Positions 36,160-45,721 of a stretch of DNA of 64,000 nucleotides are shown here, piece after piece. The notes beneath the pieces were generated by a model. The model was given only the letters and a program-made list of their open reading frames with translations. It had not been told where the DNA came from and did not search any database. Numbering within the stretch: position 1 is the first letter of the stretch; every line of letters begins with the position of its first letter. The position numbers and the translations under genes are program-made. Location of the stretch: the NCBI RefSeq assembly GCF_013141695.1, contig NZ_WHNY01000072.1, forward strand, positions 16,959 to 80,958, written 5' to 3'. Source of the stretch: Paenibacillus plantarum (GTDB taxonomy: Bacteria; Bacillota; Bacilli; Paenibacillales; NBRC-103111).

Positions 36160-37494
36160 CTACTTCTTCGAATCCACCAGCTTCTGAATCTTATCTTGCG
36201 CTGTTTTGATCGTCGTATCGATATCCTGATTTTTCAGCATCATTTTATCGAATTCCTCTTGCATCACTTTATCGACTTCAGCTTGATACGTCAGCGGAGT
36301 AGCTGCTTTGGCAGCCACCGTGTTTTTCAACACATAGAGCAAAGACTCTTTGTCTACCATGGCAGGTGTTTTCGTTTTGGAGACAATCTGATCAACGACT
36401 TGCTCAAGATTGGCCTTTTTCCAAGAAGGAATGAAACGTCCCTGTAGCACTAAACCTTCGGTTGTGAACCAACGAATGAAGGTGTACGCTTCTTGTTTAT
36501 GCTTCGAGTTATTGTAGAGGGCAAAGTTGTCCCCACCGACAGGAGTTACGCTTGGCTCCCCTTTGTTCATCGTCGGCCAAGGTGCAAAGACGGTCTTAAA
36601 GTTCGCTGGCACGGCGTCCGAACCGCCTGTTTCCGCAATAATGAAAGAACCTACAGCCATCATACTCGTATTCTGGTTGAAGTATTGCGGGCGATAGTTC
36701 AGCTTCTGGCTTAGTACCTCGGCATATGGCGTGGCCGTCTTATCTTTCTCCGCTTGAAGGCGCAGTTCTAAGGATTTGCGCATAAATGGCGTGTTGATAT
36801 TCGCGTTTTTCCCGTCATCGGTGACAAGTCCCGAATTTTGCAACTGACCGAATTGAACTAAGTACGTGAAATTAATAAAGGTATGGAAGTACGTGCCGTA
36901 GCGTGTTTTACCACCATCGGTTTTCGTCATTTTCTTCGCGTAATCGAGATAGTCATCCCATGTCCAGCTTTTGGGAACGGTCAATCCCGCTTCCTTCATA
37001 TGACTTTCATTAATCGTAACAAACTGCGTAACGGATTTACCAGGAATACCATAGGTTTTGCCATTCAACTGCGTTGCACCCATGTACTCGTCGTCGATCT
37101 TGATACCATCTTTACTCAAATACGAGTCCAGTGGCTCAAACATACCTAGCGCAGCACGCTGTGTCACATAGCTCGACGCAGGCAGCATAATAACATCCAT
37201 GTCTTCGGCAGATGCAGCCGCAAGATCAATCTTCTTAAGTGCTTCCAATGAATTATTATCGCCAGCGGACACGAACTCCACCTTAATATTCGGATATTTC
37301 TTCTGGAAAGCGTCAATGACGACATCGAAACCATCGTTCTTCAAATTGTTCCACGTATGCAGCTTGATCGTAACAGGTTTCCCCTCCGCCGCTGGTCTCG
37401 AACTCCCTTCTGCTCCCTTGGATGCACATCCTGTAAGAAGAACAGCTGCTGCGGTCATACCAATTGCTGTTTGTTTCCATTTCGTCATCATCAT
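36160..37494 (-). CDS. Sugar ABC transporter substrate-binding lipoprotein
   Basis: The 444-residue protein begins with MMMTKWKQ and a lipobox LLTGC with the lipidated Cys23, so it is anchored on the outer face of the membrane. The rest fits family 1 extracellular solute-binding proteins (VTIKLHTWNNLKND, GKTYGIPGKS, AYTFIRWFTTEG). It is the last gene of a permease-permease-binding protein unit. GGGGG lies 7 nt before the first of three ATGs. No ATPase is encoded; such systems usually share an MsmX-type ATPase. The sugar is not known; melA and a sulfatase flank the unit. Confidence 0.92.
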   Translation of the reverse strand: MMMTKWKQTAIGMTAAAVLLTGCASKGAEGSSRPAAEGKPVTIKLHTWNNLKNDGFDVVIDAFQKKYPNIKVEFVSAGDNNSLEALKKIDLAAASAEDMDVIMLPASSYVTQRAALGMFEPLDSYLSKDGIKIDDEYMGATQLNGKTYGIPGKSVTQFVTINESHMKEAGLTVPKSWTWDDYLDYAKKMTKTDGGKTRYGTYFHTFINFTYLVQFGQLQNSGLVTDDGKNANINTPFMRKSLELRLQAEKDKTATPYAEVLSQKLNYRPQYFNQNTSMMAVGSFIIAETGGSDAVPANFKTVFAPWPTMNKGEPSVTPVGGDNFALYNNSKHKQEAYTFIRWFTTEGLVLQGRFIPSWKKANLEQVVDQIVSKTKTPAMVDKESLLYVLKNTVAAKAATPLTYQAEVDKVMQEEFDKMMLKNQDIDTTIKTAQDKIQKLVDSKK

Positions 37495-37519
37495 ATAAAT
37501 CCCCCTAAGTATGAATGTG

Positions 37520-38350
37520 CTAACCCTTGACGCTGCCTGAAGCGACACCTTCAATGACATGCTTTTGACCTATGATGAAAATAATCAATAAAGGAAGAAT
37601 GGCTGAAACGGCTGCTGCCATGATGAGAGATAAGTACTCGCCGTTCACGTCAGCGAACTTCCGCATGCCCAGTTGAATGGTGAACAAATTTTCAGAGCGT
37701 AAGAAAATAAGTGGATTCTGATAATCATTCCATGTCCAGATGAATCGTAAGATCATATACGTAGCCATGGCTGGTCGCACTAATGGAAGCGTGATCCGGT
37801 AGAAGGTCACCCAATGGTTTGCACCATCCATCCGGGCCGATTCGATAATTTCGTTATGAATGCCCATAAAGAACTGACGAAGCAAGAACGTACCGAGCAC
37901 GCCCGAAGCGCCGATTAGCACAAGCCCCAGATGGCTGTCGAATAAGCCTAACCAGCGGAACATGATGAATTGCGGCACTAGAATCGCTTGATGCGGAATC
38001 ATGAACGTTGCAAGTACGAGTACGAAGATAAGATCGCGTCCCTTGAACGCCACTTTCGAGAAGCCGTAAGCCGCCATACAGGAGATGAGCAGGGAAAAAA
38101 GTGTCGTCATGATCGTGACTTTCAAGCTATTCCAATAATATAGCGTAAATGGCAGGGCACCTGCCCATACTTCGCTATAATTGTTTGAAGCATTCCATTT
38201 CTGTGGAATCCATTGAATGGGATACGTCAGGACATCTAGCTCCGGCTTGAAGGAAGCGGAAAGCATCCAAACAAAAGGCAAGACGAAGATAATGCCTCCT
38301 AGTGCCATGCCAAGCGTGATTAACGAGCGATATAGTCGAATTCTTTGCAT
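37520..38350 (-). CDS. Sugar ABC transporter permease, MalG-like
   Basis: The 276-residue protein has six hydrophobic segments. The EAA loop that docks the ATPase is ESARMDGANHWVTFYRITLP near residue 170. The first helix and FVWMLSASFKPELDVLTYP are typical of MalG/CUT1 permeases. It is 15 bp after the partner permease gene. Confidence 0.94.
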   Translation of the reverse strand: MQRIRLYRSLITLGMALGGIIFVLPFVWMLSASFKPELDVLTYPIQWIPQKWNASNNYSEVWAGALPFTLYYWNSLKVTIMTTLFSLLISCMAAYGFSKVAFKGRDLIFVLVLATFMIPHQAILVPQFIMFRWLGLFDSHLGLVLIGASGVLGTFLLRQFFMGIHNEIIESARMDGANHWVTFYRITLPLVRPAMATYMILRFIWTWNDYQNPLIFLRSENLFTIQLGMRKFADVNGEYLSLIMAAAVSAILPLLIIFIIGQKHVIEGVASGSVKG

Positions 38351-38365
38351 AGGATCACCTCCCGA

Positions 38366-39310
38366 TTAATAATTTACCCATTTCTTCTGACCAATCCATT
38401 GGATCAGTGTTATTAACAGAATGAAGAATAATAGAATCATCCCAATGGCTGATGCATAACCGGATTTCAAATTAATGAACGCGGTTTCATATAAGTAGAA
38501 GACGATCACCGACGTTGAGCCTGCAGGTCCACCATTTGTCAGAATCATAATGAGATCGAAAGCTTTAAAAGACGATACAATCCCCGTAATCAGCAAGAAA
38601 AATGTCGTTGGTGAAAGCATCGGCAACGTGACGGAGAAAAATTGTTTAATCGGCGATGCCCCATCAATTCCGGCTGCTTCATACAGATCCTTAGGAATGT
38701 TTTGCAAGCCGGCTAGAAAGATAATCATGTTAAACCCGAGCGACGCCCACACCATAATAATCATCACGGAGAGGAGTGCATAACTGGGATCAGCCAGCCA
38801 CATCGGTGGATGTGCAATGCCAATCGATTTCAAGAAGCCATTGATCGGTCCGCTGTTCGGATGAAATAAGACTCGCCAAAGTACGGCTACCGCAACAAAG
38901 CTGGAGATGAAAGGCATGAAGTAGATGACTTTGAAAAAGGTTTTGAAGTAGGTTGCTGAATTAATCAGCACAGCCAAGACCAATGAGAGGAACATGGCGA
39001 CGGGCACGACACCCATTAAGTAGATGTTGTTTTTGATCGCGCGCAAGAAATTTTCATCATGCACCAGTCCTTGATAATTCTTTACACCAGTGAACTTGAT
39101 GTGTCCTATGCCTGTGATGAAATTCCAATCTGTGAAGCTGATGATGGCAGAGAGCAGAATGGGGATAATCGTGAGCATTGTCGTTGTAATCAGCATTGGT
39201 GATATAAATAAATAGCCTGCAATGTTATTGTAGAAAGATTGCTTGCGTGCGTAACGTGGAGCTGTTCTCCCCTTAGCCTCTGTTACACTTTTGATTAACA
39301 CTTGTTCCAT
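38366..39310 (-). CDS. Sugar ABC transporter permease, MalF-like
   Basis: The 314-residue protein has a short cytoplasmic N-terminus, six helices and the EAA loop EAAGIDGASPIKQFFSVTLP near residue 215. It matches CUT1 MalF-type permeases of Gram-positives. It is first in its unit; TATAAT lies about 40 bp upstream on the minus strand (near 39340) as a possible -10 box, while a -35 box is not clear. The divergent sulfatase gene starts 189 bp away. Confidence 0.94.
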   Translation of the reverse strand: MEQVLIKSVTEAKGRTAPRYARKQSFYNNIAGYLFISPMLITTTMLTIIPILLSAIISFTDWNFITGIGHIKFTGVKNYQGLVHDENFLRAIKNNIYLMGVVPVAMFLSLVLAVLINSATYFKTFFKVIYFMPFISSFVAVAVLWRVLFHPNSGPINGFLKSIGIAHPPMWLADPSYALLSVMIIMVWASLGFNMIIFLAGLQNIPKDLYEAAGIDGASPIKQFFSVTLPMLSPTTFFLLITGIVSSFKAFDLIMILTNGGPAGSTSVIVFYLYETAFINLKSGYASAIGMILLFFILLITLIQWIGQKKWVNY

Positions 39311-39499
39311 GTAATCACCTCATTCATCGTTGTATACGCTCATTATAGGAGCATCGAAAAGGAAATACATGAAACGAATTTTTCTATTTGCAAAAAAAAA
39401 TGCGCGAATTTTTTTGGCTTTTGCAAAATTCGTTGAATGTGCTCGGCGCCATAAATCACTATTATAGGAAGTATCTTAACGCCGAAGGAGAGATGATTC

Positions 39500-40861
39500 A
39501 TGGACAAGAAACCGAATATGCTATTTCTAATGAGTGATGAGCATCGCCCTGATGTTGCCGGTTGGGCGGGCAATACCGTTATACGAACACCGATTATGGA
39601 CATGCTTGCTAAGGATGGCGTTGTGTTCACGAATGCGTACACGCCTTCCCCCATCTGTATCCCCGCCCGCCAATGCATCATGTCGGGTCAGCTCCCTCGT
39701 ACAAGCAAATGCGAGAAGTTCGGGCAGGACTTGCCCCCAGGCTCGATGACCTTCGCAAGGCAGTTCGCCTTGGAGGGCTATGAAACCGTCGTTAGCGGCA
39801 AACTCCATCATCTCGGAACGGATCAAATGCAAGGCTGGACGTCACGGATCAGCGGAGATATCCAAGTAAATCCATATTATATCGGTGGTAAAGCGATGGC
39901 TCATCGCAAAAATTTTGCAGAAGTGAAATGGTCGGATGCCAAAGAAATCACACGCGCCGGCGTCGGCAAAGGGCTCTGCGTATCCCATGATGAGTATGCT
40001 GTGCAGGGAGCTAAGCAGTTTATCAAGGATTTTTTCTGCAATCCATACTATGATAGAGATCAAACCCAACCGTTGCTCCTGAAGGTGAGCTTGCTTCAAC
40101 CTCACTATCCGTACTTCACGAGTGAAGAGAAATTCAATTATTATTTAAATCGTGTGGATCCTTACCTGGACGAAGAAGTATTCGATCATCCGTTTCTGTC
40201 CCAACACCAAGTAAAAGCTGGTTCCGATGTCACTGAACGCGATCTGCGACGAGCGACAGCAGCCTACTACGGGATGGTTGAAACCATCGATAGCATGTAT
40301 GGGGAAGTGCTCGATGCGCTCACCCACGCCGGCCAAAACCTCGATGACTGGATCATCGTATATACGAGCGATCATGGCGAAATGTTGGGGCAGCATGGGA
40401 TTTGGGAGAAGCAGAAGTTTTTCGATGCGAGTGCACGAGTTCCTTTAATTATCCGTTACCCACGGAAGTTCCAAAATGGCGGCGTTGTCGAAGCAAACGT
40501 CAATCTATGTGATCTGTTCGCAACATTATGTGATTTATCAGAGACCCCTGTTCCAGATGGGCTTGATAGTCGAAGTCTTGTCCCACTCATGGCTAATAAC
40601 GGGGAAGGGTGGAACAATGAAACCATCTCCCAGTTTATGGGCACCAACCTTATGATTAAACGTGATCATCTGAAGTATCAATATTATGGCGAAACAATGC
40701 CAGAAGTGCTATTCGATTTACACCGCAATCCCGAGGAATCGCTTAATTTCATTGATGAACCGGAATATGCCGAACAAGTCGAACAATTCCGTCTGCGTCG
40801 CAGCGAGTTAGGTTTTGGCCCTGAAGCTAATCCCGATTACCAGAATGCCGGTTATGTATAA
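39500..40861 (+). CDS. Type I sulfatase
   Basis: The 453-residue protein has the sulfatase signature SPICIPARQCIMSG, in which Cys53 in C-x-P-x-R must be changed to formylglycine. Metal ligands appear in LFLMSDEHRPD and YTSDHGEMLGQHG. It has no signal peptide, so it probably acts in the cytoplasm on an imported sulfate or phosphonate monoester. Choline-sulfatase-like, phosphonate monoester hydrolase-like or glycan sulfatase are all possible. It heads a plus-strand unit with a YesM-type kinase and YesN-type regulator and is divergent from a sugar ABC transporter, which favours a glycan substrate. GAAGGAGAG precedes the start. Confidence 0.9.
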   Translation: MDKKPNMLFLMSDEHRPDVAGWAGNTVIRTPIMDMLAKDGVVFTNAYTPSPICIPARQCIMSGQLPRTSKCEKFGQDLPPGSMTFARQFALEGYETVVSGKLHHLGTDQMQGWTSRISGDIQVNPYYIGGKAMAHRKNFAEVKWSDAKEITRAGVGKGLCVSHDEYAVQGAKQFIKDFFCNPYYDRDQTQPLLLKVSLLQPHYPYFTSEEKFNYYLNRVDPYLDEEVFDHPFLSQHQVKAGSDVTERDLRRATAAYYGMVETIDSMYGEVLDALTHAGQNLDDWIIVYTSDHGEMLGQHGIWEKQKFFDASARVPLIIRYPRKFQNGGVVEANVNLCDLFATLCDLSETPVPDGLDSRSLVPLMANNGEGWNNETISQFMGTNLMIKRDHLKYQYYGETMPEVLFDLHRNPEESLNFIDEPEYAEQVEQFRLRRSELGFGPEANPDYQNAGYV

Positions 40862-40895
40862 CGTGTAGCGAACATCCTAAGGAGGTCATCCAGAC

Positions 40896-42683
40896 ATGCG
40901 ATTCCTACTCTATCTCCATAGACTGTCACTCCGGCAGAAACTGATACTTACCTCGATCGCGTGCCTGGTATTTCCTACCCTATTGATGCTTTATGTGACC
41001 ATCGTGTATTCTGAACGCATCATCCGCGAGCAGACACAAGAGAAATCTGCCCAATCGCTGCAGATCGTTCAGAACCAGATCTATAATATTTTCGATGAAA
41101 TGATTTCCATCGCTAATTTCATTCAATTTGATCCTGAGTTGCGCGGCTTGATGGAAAATGGGAAAACGGATCCGCTGGCGGCGAAGCAGATCACCACACG
41201 ACTCGAACAAATCGCAGGTGAAAAGCCTGATTTGCTGCTCACCCTGTTAATGACGGATGGCCGCGCCTACTCAGATTACTCGTTCTATGATTGGAACCCG
41301 CTTCTCTTCACGAAACGTGATTGGTTTCCTAAGTTAGCTAACCTATCCGCGTATGACACGCTATTTATTGGCGCAGAACCGAACTACATTCCGCTTCAGG
41401 CACAAGAGAAACCATATGTATTCATGACCTCACGTATGCTGTACAGCGACTCGCCTAAACCACTTGCTTCTCTAATTGTGAGTCGGTCAGAGAATGCGAT
41501 TCGTGATTTATTCGATGGGTTTACAGAGGATGTTTATTTGCTAGACGCCAATAATCAGATCTTATCGAACCGTAACACGGGATTAATTGGGCAATCCCTC
41601 CATACGATTATGGATGTAAGCCAAGTCAGCCCTGCTGGCATGATTCAACTACATGGTGCCAATCAACTTTATACGGCCCTCCCCTTACGCTTTGCAGGTT
41701 GGAAGCTCGTTAGTGTGGCGCCCTATGAGCAACTAACGGAAAAACTTACTGGCATGTACCATTCAGGACTTATTCTTCAAATTCTTTTCGCTGCTGGCTT
41801 CCTGATAGCTCTTGTCTATCTGCTGCAGCGTTTTACAAAGCCGATTAAAGTACTGGGTCTTGTCGTGCAAAAGGTAGAAGCAGGCGACATGAATATTCGC
41901 TCCAATATTCGAGGCGGTGATGAAGTTGGGCAGTTTGGGCGCTCGTTTGACAACATGCTGGACCGTATCCTAGAGATGCTGGAGCATGTGAAGCTCGAGC
42001 AAGAGCTGAAACGTCATGCAGAACTCGCAATGCTGCAAGCCCAGATACATCCGCATTTTCTTTTCAATGTGCTAAGCTCCATCCGCTTGAAGCTGCTCAT
42101 GAAGGAAGACTCTGAGAATGCAGAACTCATCGAGTCCTTGTCTTCCCTGCTTCGTGCCATGATTTCCAATCAACTGGAGTTCATTCCCTTACACGCTGAG
42201 CTTGCAACGATCAAGCAGTATATGGATTTGATGAATTTCGCCATTCGGCATCCGGCTACCGCAATTGTGGATGTGGAATCAGAACTGCTGATGGAGGAAG
42301 TACCGCGATTTATCCTTCAGCCCCTTATCGAGAATGCTTATAAGCATGGCTTCAATCGCAGGAAAGGGACCATCGTGATCCGTGCTCAGAAAACGAGCAG
42401 CACCCTGCTCATCACGATCAAAGATGATGGCATAGGGATGGATGACGTGACCCTCGAGCAGCTCCAAGAACGCTTATTACGCAACAAAAAGCAGATCGTC
42501 ATGCAATCGGCTATGCTAGATAGCACACGCTCTTCAGGAATTGGTCTTTCCAATGTGTATGAACGGCTTAAACTAATTTATGGCGATCTATTCGAGATGA
42601 AAATTCACAGCCAGCCGCAACAAGGAATGACGATTGAACTCCATATTCCTGCTGACTTCAGAAGGAGTGAACCTCATGTATAA
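40896..42683 (+). CDS. YesM-type sensor histidine kinase
   Basis: The 595-residue kinase has two membrane segments (about 12-34 and 290-310) enclosing a Cache-like sensing domain. A HAMP domain follows, then the His_kinase module with QIHPHFLFNVLSSI (phospho-His near 385) and the ATPase part PLIENAYKHGF and DDGIGM. This is the class that in Bacillus and Paenibacillus senses oligosaccharides with a YesN partner. It starts after AAGGAGG and overlaps the regulator gene by 8 bp. Confidence 0.94.
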   Translation: MRFLLYLHRLSLRQKLILTSIACLVFPTLLMLYVTIVYSERIIREQTQEKSAQSLQIVQNQIYNIFDEMISIANFIQFDPELRGLMENGKTDPLAAKQITTRLEQIAGEKPDLLLTLLMTDGRAYSDYSFYDWNPLLFTKRDWFPKLANLSAYDTLFIGAEPNYIPLQAQEKPYVFMTSRMLYSDSPKPLASLIVSRSENAIRDLFDGFTEDVYLLDANNQILSNRNTGLIGQSLHTIMDVSQVSPAGMIQLHGANQLYTALPLRFAGWKLVSVAPYEQLTEKLTGMYHSGLILQILFAAGFLIALVYLLQRFTKPIKVLGLVVQKVEAGDMNIRSNIRGGDEVGQFGRSFDNMLDRILEMLEHVKLEQELKRHAELAMLQAQIHPHFLFNVLSSIRLKLLMKEDSENAELIESLSSLLRAMISNQLEFIPLHAELATIKQYMDLMNFAIRHPATAIVDVESELLMEEVPRFILQPLIENAYKHGFNRRKGTIVIRAQKTSSTLLITIKDDGIGMDDVTLEQLQERLLRNKKQIVMQSAMLDSTRSSGIGLSNVYERLKLIYGDLFEMKIHSQPQQGMTIELHIPADFRRSEPHV

Positions 42684-44280
42684 AGTCGTGCTCGCTGATG
42701 ATCATATACCGATCCTTGATTATTTAACCTCAAGTATCCCTTGGGATACCTTGGGACTAACGCTCGTTGCCTCATGCGCAGACGGTGAAGAGGCGCTTGA
42801 AGCCTGCGAGCTGCATCACCCAGACATCTTAATTACGGATATCGGAATGCCCATTATGAATGGGATCGAACTGTTGGAGAAGGTCCGCTCCAGCAATCCA
42901 CAGTTAAAAACGATTATTCTTTCCTGCCATGAAGACTTTCACTACGCGCAGAAGGCCGTTAAATTACATGTAAGCGAGTATGTGCTTAAAGAAAGCTTAC
43001 AGATCGAGCATCTCATCGAGCTGCTTCAATCGCTCAGCACCCAGATGAACGAGGAAAGAACCGCGAAGCAGGACGTCCGCAAGCTGCAGGCGGTTGTGAA
43101 ACAGAACAGCTCTGTCATCCGTTCTACCTTCCTGCGTACCTTGCTCGAACAGCCCGTACTAAATGAGTCCGAATGGGCAGAGAAGGCCTCGTCCTTCGGC
43201 ATTCATCTTGGAGAGGGCAGCTGCTACCTGCCTGTCTTAGCCTTACCCGAGCGAATCGTTGATGTGGAATCACGCTTTGGTGGAGCTCATTTGGTGCAGT
43301 TCGTGCTTGATAACACCTTAAACGAGTCCATATCTACCGAGGGCTGCGTTAATCTGTCTCTGGATGAACGGCATGCGATCCTGCTGTTCCCCTTCCCCAG
43401 AACGTTGAAAAGAAACGTGCACGAGGAAATCCGTACCGCGCTCCGCCAGGCGCAGCAAGCCTTCCATCGATACATGCGTATCGATATTTCCCTTTATATC
43501 GGGGAGCTCTGTAACGATCTGCCGTCACTGAAAAAGCAAATCCAAGCGTTGCTAGATGCCAAGCTATTTCGCTTCTACGCTGGAGAAAAGCAGATCATCC
43601 CTGTTATGCCCATGGAAGCCACCGACGACGATCTCTTCGTTCATTACTCAGAAGCGGTTCAAGATTTCCGAACTTGTATTCAAAGCAGTGTAGAAGAGGA
43701 CCTACAGGCTGCAATGACCAAGTGGTTCGGACTTATTCGAACCAAACGGTACCCTGTCGATACCGTTCGTAGCTGGATGGTTAATCTCGTGATGGAGCTG
43801 GAACTCAAATATATCGTGATGCAGCACTTTGTCTCGAATTTCAAGGCGGAGCTGCTGCATCAGACCATTTACGCAATTGTTACGCTAGATCATCTAGAAG
43901 AGTGGATGCATCAGTTTCTTTCGGATAAAAGAGCAGCCGTACAAGTGCTCAGTACTCATAGCATACGCAAAGAAATTGCCGAGGCGAAGCGATATATCCT
44001 GCTGCATCTGGGCGATCGAACCAGCATGGAGGAAATGGCAGGACGGCTGAACCTGAATGCCTCGCATTTCAGCCGGCTGTTCAAGAAAGAAACCGGCGAA
44101 ACCTTCGTCGAGTTCGTCAATCGCTCCAAAATGGAACGCGCACGCGAGCTATTAGATACCTCTGATGCGAGTATTGAACAAATCGCGGAACAGCTTGGTT
44201 TTGAGCACACAAGCTATTTCATCAAGCTGTTTCGCGGGTTTACCCAGTTGTCACCTTCCGAATATCGAAAGAAGATGTAG
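42676..44280 (+). CDS. YesN-type response regulator with AraC DNA-binding domain
   Basis: The 534-residue protein joins an N-terminal receiver domain (acidic ADDH at 8-11; phospho-acceptor near D55 in ITDIGMP) to a central linker. A C-terminal AraC domain covers about 432-532 (MEEMAGRLNLNASHFSRLFKK, TQLSPSEYRKK). The ATG at 42676 follows AAGGAGTG. With the upstream kinase it should switch on the divergent sugar transporter and perhaps the sulfatase. Targets are inferred from position. Confidence 0.94.
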   Translation: MYKVVLADDHIPILDYLTSSIPWDTLGLTLVASCADGEEALEACELHHPDILITDIGMPIMNGIELLEKVRSSNPQLKTIILSCHEDFHYAQKAVKLHVSEYVLKESLQIEHLIELLQSLSTQMNEERTAKQDVRKLQAVVKQNSSVIRSTFLRTLLEQPVLNESEWAEKASSFGIHLGEGSCYLPVLALPERIVDVESRFGGAHLVQFVLDNTLNESISTEGCVNLSLDERHAILLFPFPRTLKRNVHEEIRTALRQAQQAFHRYMRIDISLYIGELCNDLPSLKKQIQALLDAKLFRFYAGEKQIIPVMPMEATDDDLFVHYSEAVQDFRTCIQSSVEEDLQAAMTKWFGLIRTKRYPVDTVRSWMVNLVMELELKYIVMQHFVSNFKAELLHQTIYAIVTLDHLEEWMHQFLSDKRAAVQVLSTHSIRKEIAEAKRYILLHLGDRTSMEEMAGRLNLNASHFSRLFKKETGETFVEFVNRSKMERARELLDTSDASIEQIAEQLGFEHTSYFIKLFRGFTQLSPSEYRKKM

Positions 44281-44329
44281 GCGTACATGGTAATTGCACC
44301 TGCACCGCCACATTAGACTGGAATCAAAC

Positions 44330-44366
44330 AAAAGCAGCCCGCCCTCTGACGAGGACGGACTGCTTC
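44330..44366. terminator. Hairpin terminator between convergent genes
   Basis: AAGCAGCCCGCCCTC pairs with GAGGACGGACTGCTT (few mismatches) around a 4-nt loop. T-rich stretches occur on both sides, weak on the plus side. Confidence 0.7.
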
Positions 44367-44390
44367 TGCTTACTCTCATGCTTTTTAGTT

Positions 44391-44579
44391 CGAAAGGGAA
44401 CGTAGATCCCTTATTTCCCGAATTTCGGGCAAATATCCAAAGTTGCGGAACGTGAGTACGCTATTCTCTCCAACTTCGCTGCCCAGAGGCCCTAAATGGT
44501 GAAATAGCGGAACCAGGTTCCCTTTCCTCCAGATTCCATCCATTTTCGCCAAAATAGCGGATCTACGTTCCTTTACCTA
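44391..44579. repeat. Four-dyad intergenic element, GGAAC family, complete
   Basis: Unit anchors lie at 44397, 44447, 44509 and 44559, giving spacings of 50, 62 and 50 bp. Units read AAGGGAACGTAGATCCCTTA, GCGGAACGTGAGTACGCTAT, ATAGCGGAACCAGGTTCCC and ATAGCGGATCTACGTTCC. The layout is the same as in the TGGAAAAT family although the motif differs. It fills the gap between two convergent genes. Confidence 0.78.
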
Positions 44580-44594
44580 GTTAACCAGTAACAA

Positions 44595-44888
44595 CTAAAT
44601 CTCAATATCCACGATTAAGCTGTCTACACGGCCAACTTCACGAATATACGCGGCTACCGCTTGATGCTCCGGGTTCGGACCGTAAGCTGCCAATGCCGCT
44701 TTATCTTCAAAACGAACGGAAAGTACAACTTGGAAGCCTTGATTTTTCTCGAAAAAGTTAATTCCCGCTTGGATATCAACGATACCTGTCAGATGGGGAC
44801 GCAGCGCTTTGAAACGGTCAACTACCTCTTGCAGCTGCTCTTGCGTAGTTGTTTCAGCAAATTTAACAAGGACGATATGATCAATCAT
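44595..44888 (-). CDS. Dabb (stress-responsive alpha/beta barrel) protein
   Basis: The 97-residue protein begins MIDHIVLVKFAETTT and shows the Dabb pattern: His near the start, FEKNQGFQVVLSVRFED, and NPEHQAVAAYIREV. Such proteins form dimeric ferredoxin-like barrels; many are of unknown role. The start at 44888 is supported by AGAAGGTT. It stands alone. Confidence 0.88.
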   Translation of the reverse strand: MIDHIVLVKFAETTTQEQLQEVVDRFKALRPHLTGIVDIQAGINFFEKNQGFQVVLSVRFEDKAALAAYGPNPEHQAVAAYIREVGRVDSLIVDIEI

Positions 44889-45017
44889 GATGTGAACCTT
44901 CTTTCTATACTCATTTAGGACATTAATAATGAACGACACTAATCTTAACAAAAACCCAAGCCGAGTACCACTCTCATTTTCGAGGAAAAGGGGCAGACAC
45001 GCGGCTGAACAAGCTGA

Positions 45018-45701
45018 TCATCTACCAGCAATAGAGGCAATCCGATCGGAGCTTAACACCTGAACGCCCGTTTTCCCCGACTTGGCTGCTCTTATTAAGC
45101 CTGTAGCAATCGTTCGTGCATGAATGGGACGATACTTGCGAAGACGCCCCGTCATCAGCGGAGCAATGGCCCGCGAAACGATGCCTCCCAGTTTCTCACC
45201 TAATCGGAATTCCCCACGGTTACCCAGAATGAGAGAAGGCCGAAGCAAGTGAAGCGAACGAAGTCGCATTCCCCGCAGCTTATCTTCCACTTCGCCCTTT
45301 ACCTGATTGTAGAAAAAGGAGGATGTGCGATCTGCTCCCATGGCTGTTACAATGGCGAAGCTATCTGCTTGTCCCTTGCTCGCCACTTCGGCTAACATGA
45401 GGGGATAGTCTCGGTCTACTCTGCGGAATTGCTGTTTCGAGCCTGCTTTTTTGATCGTTGTTCCTAAGGTACAGTAGACATGAGCATGCGAGAATTCCGA
45501 GGACTTCAGGCTCTCGCCCAGTTTAGCGAAATCAATCACGCGCTGCTCTAGTTTCCCCTGTCCATTCGGCTGATCGAAATCCATTTTCTTACGAACTAAT
45601 GCAATGATCCTATCATAGTCCGGATCGTTCAATAGCTGTTTGATCAGTTCCTTGCCGACTAAGCCCGATCCTCCCGCAACAATCGCCGTTCTCCCTTTCA
45701 T
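45018..45701 (-). CDS. NAD(P)-binding short-chain/epimerase-like protein
   Basis: The 227-residue product has an N-terminal nucleotide-binding motif (AIVAGGSGLVGKELIKQLL) and resembles the atypical SDR group that includes human HTATIP2 (TIP30). SFFYNQVKGEVEDKL holds the Y-x3-K catalytic pair, and LRPSLILGNR is a group motif. Substrate is unknown. GGAGGTG precedes the ATG at 45701. It starts 20 bp after the GGDEF gene, so they may be cotranscribed. Confidence 0.85.
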   Translation of the reverse strand: MKGRTAIVAGGSGLVGKELIKQLLNDPDYDRIIALVRKKMDFDQPNGQGKLEQRVIDFAKLGESLKSSEFSHAHVYCTLGTTIKKAGSKQQFRRVDRDYPLMLAEVASKGQADSFAIVTAMGADRTSSFFYNQVKGEVEDKLRGMRLRSLHLLRPSLILGNRGEFRLGEKLGGIVSRAIAPLMTGRLRKYRPIHARTIATGLIRAAKSGKTGVQVLSSDRIASIAGR

Positions 45702-45721
45702 AGCACACCTCCGCGTCATAT

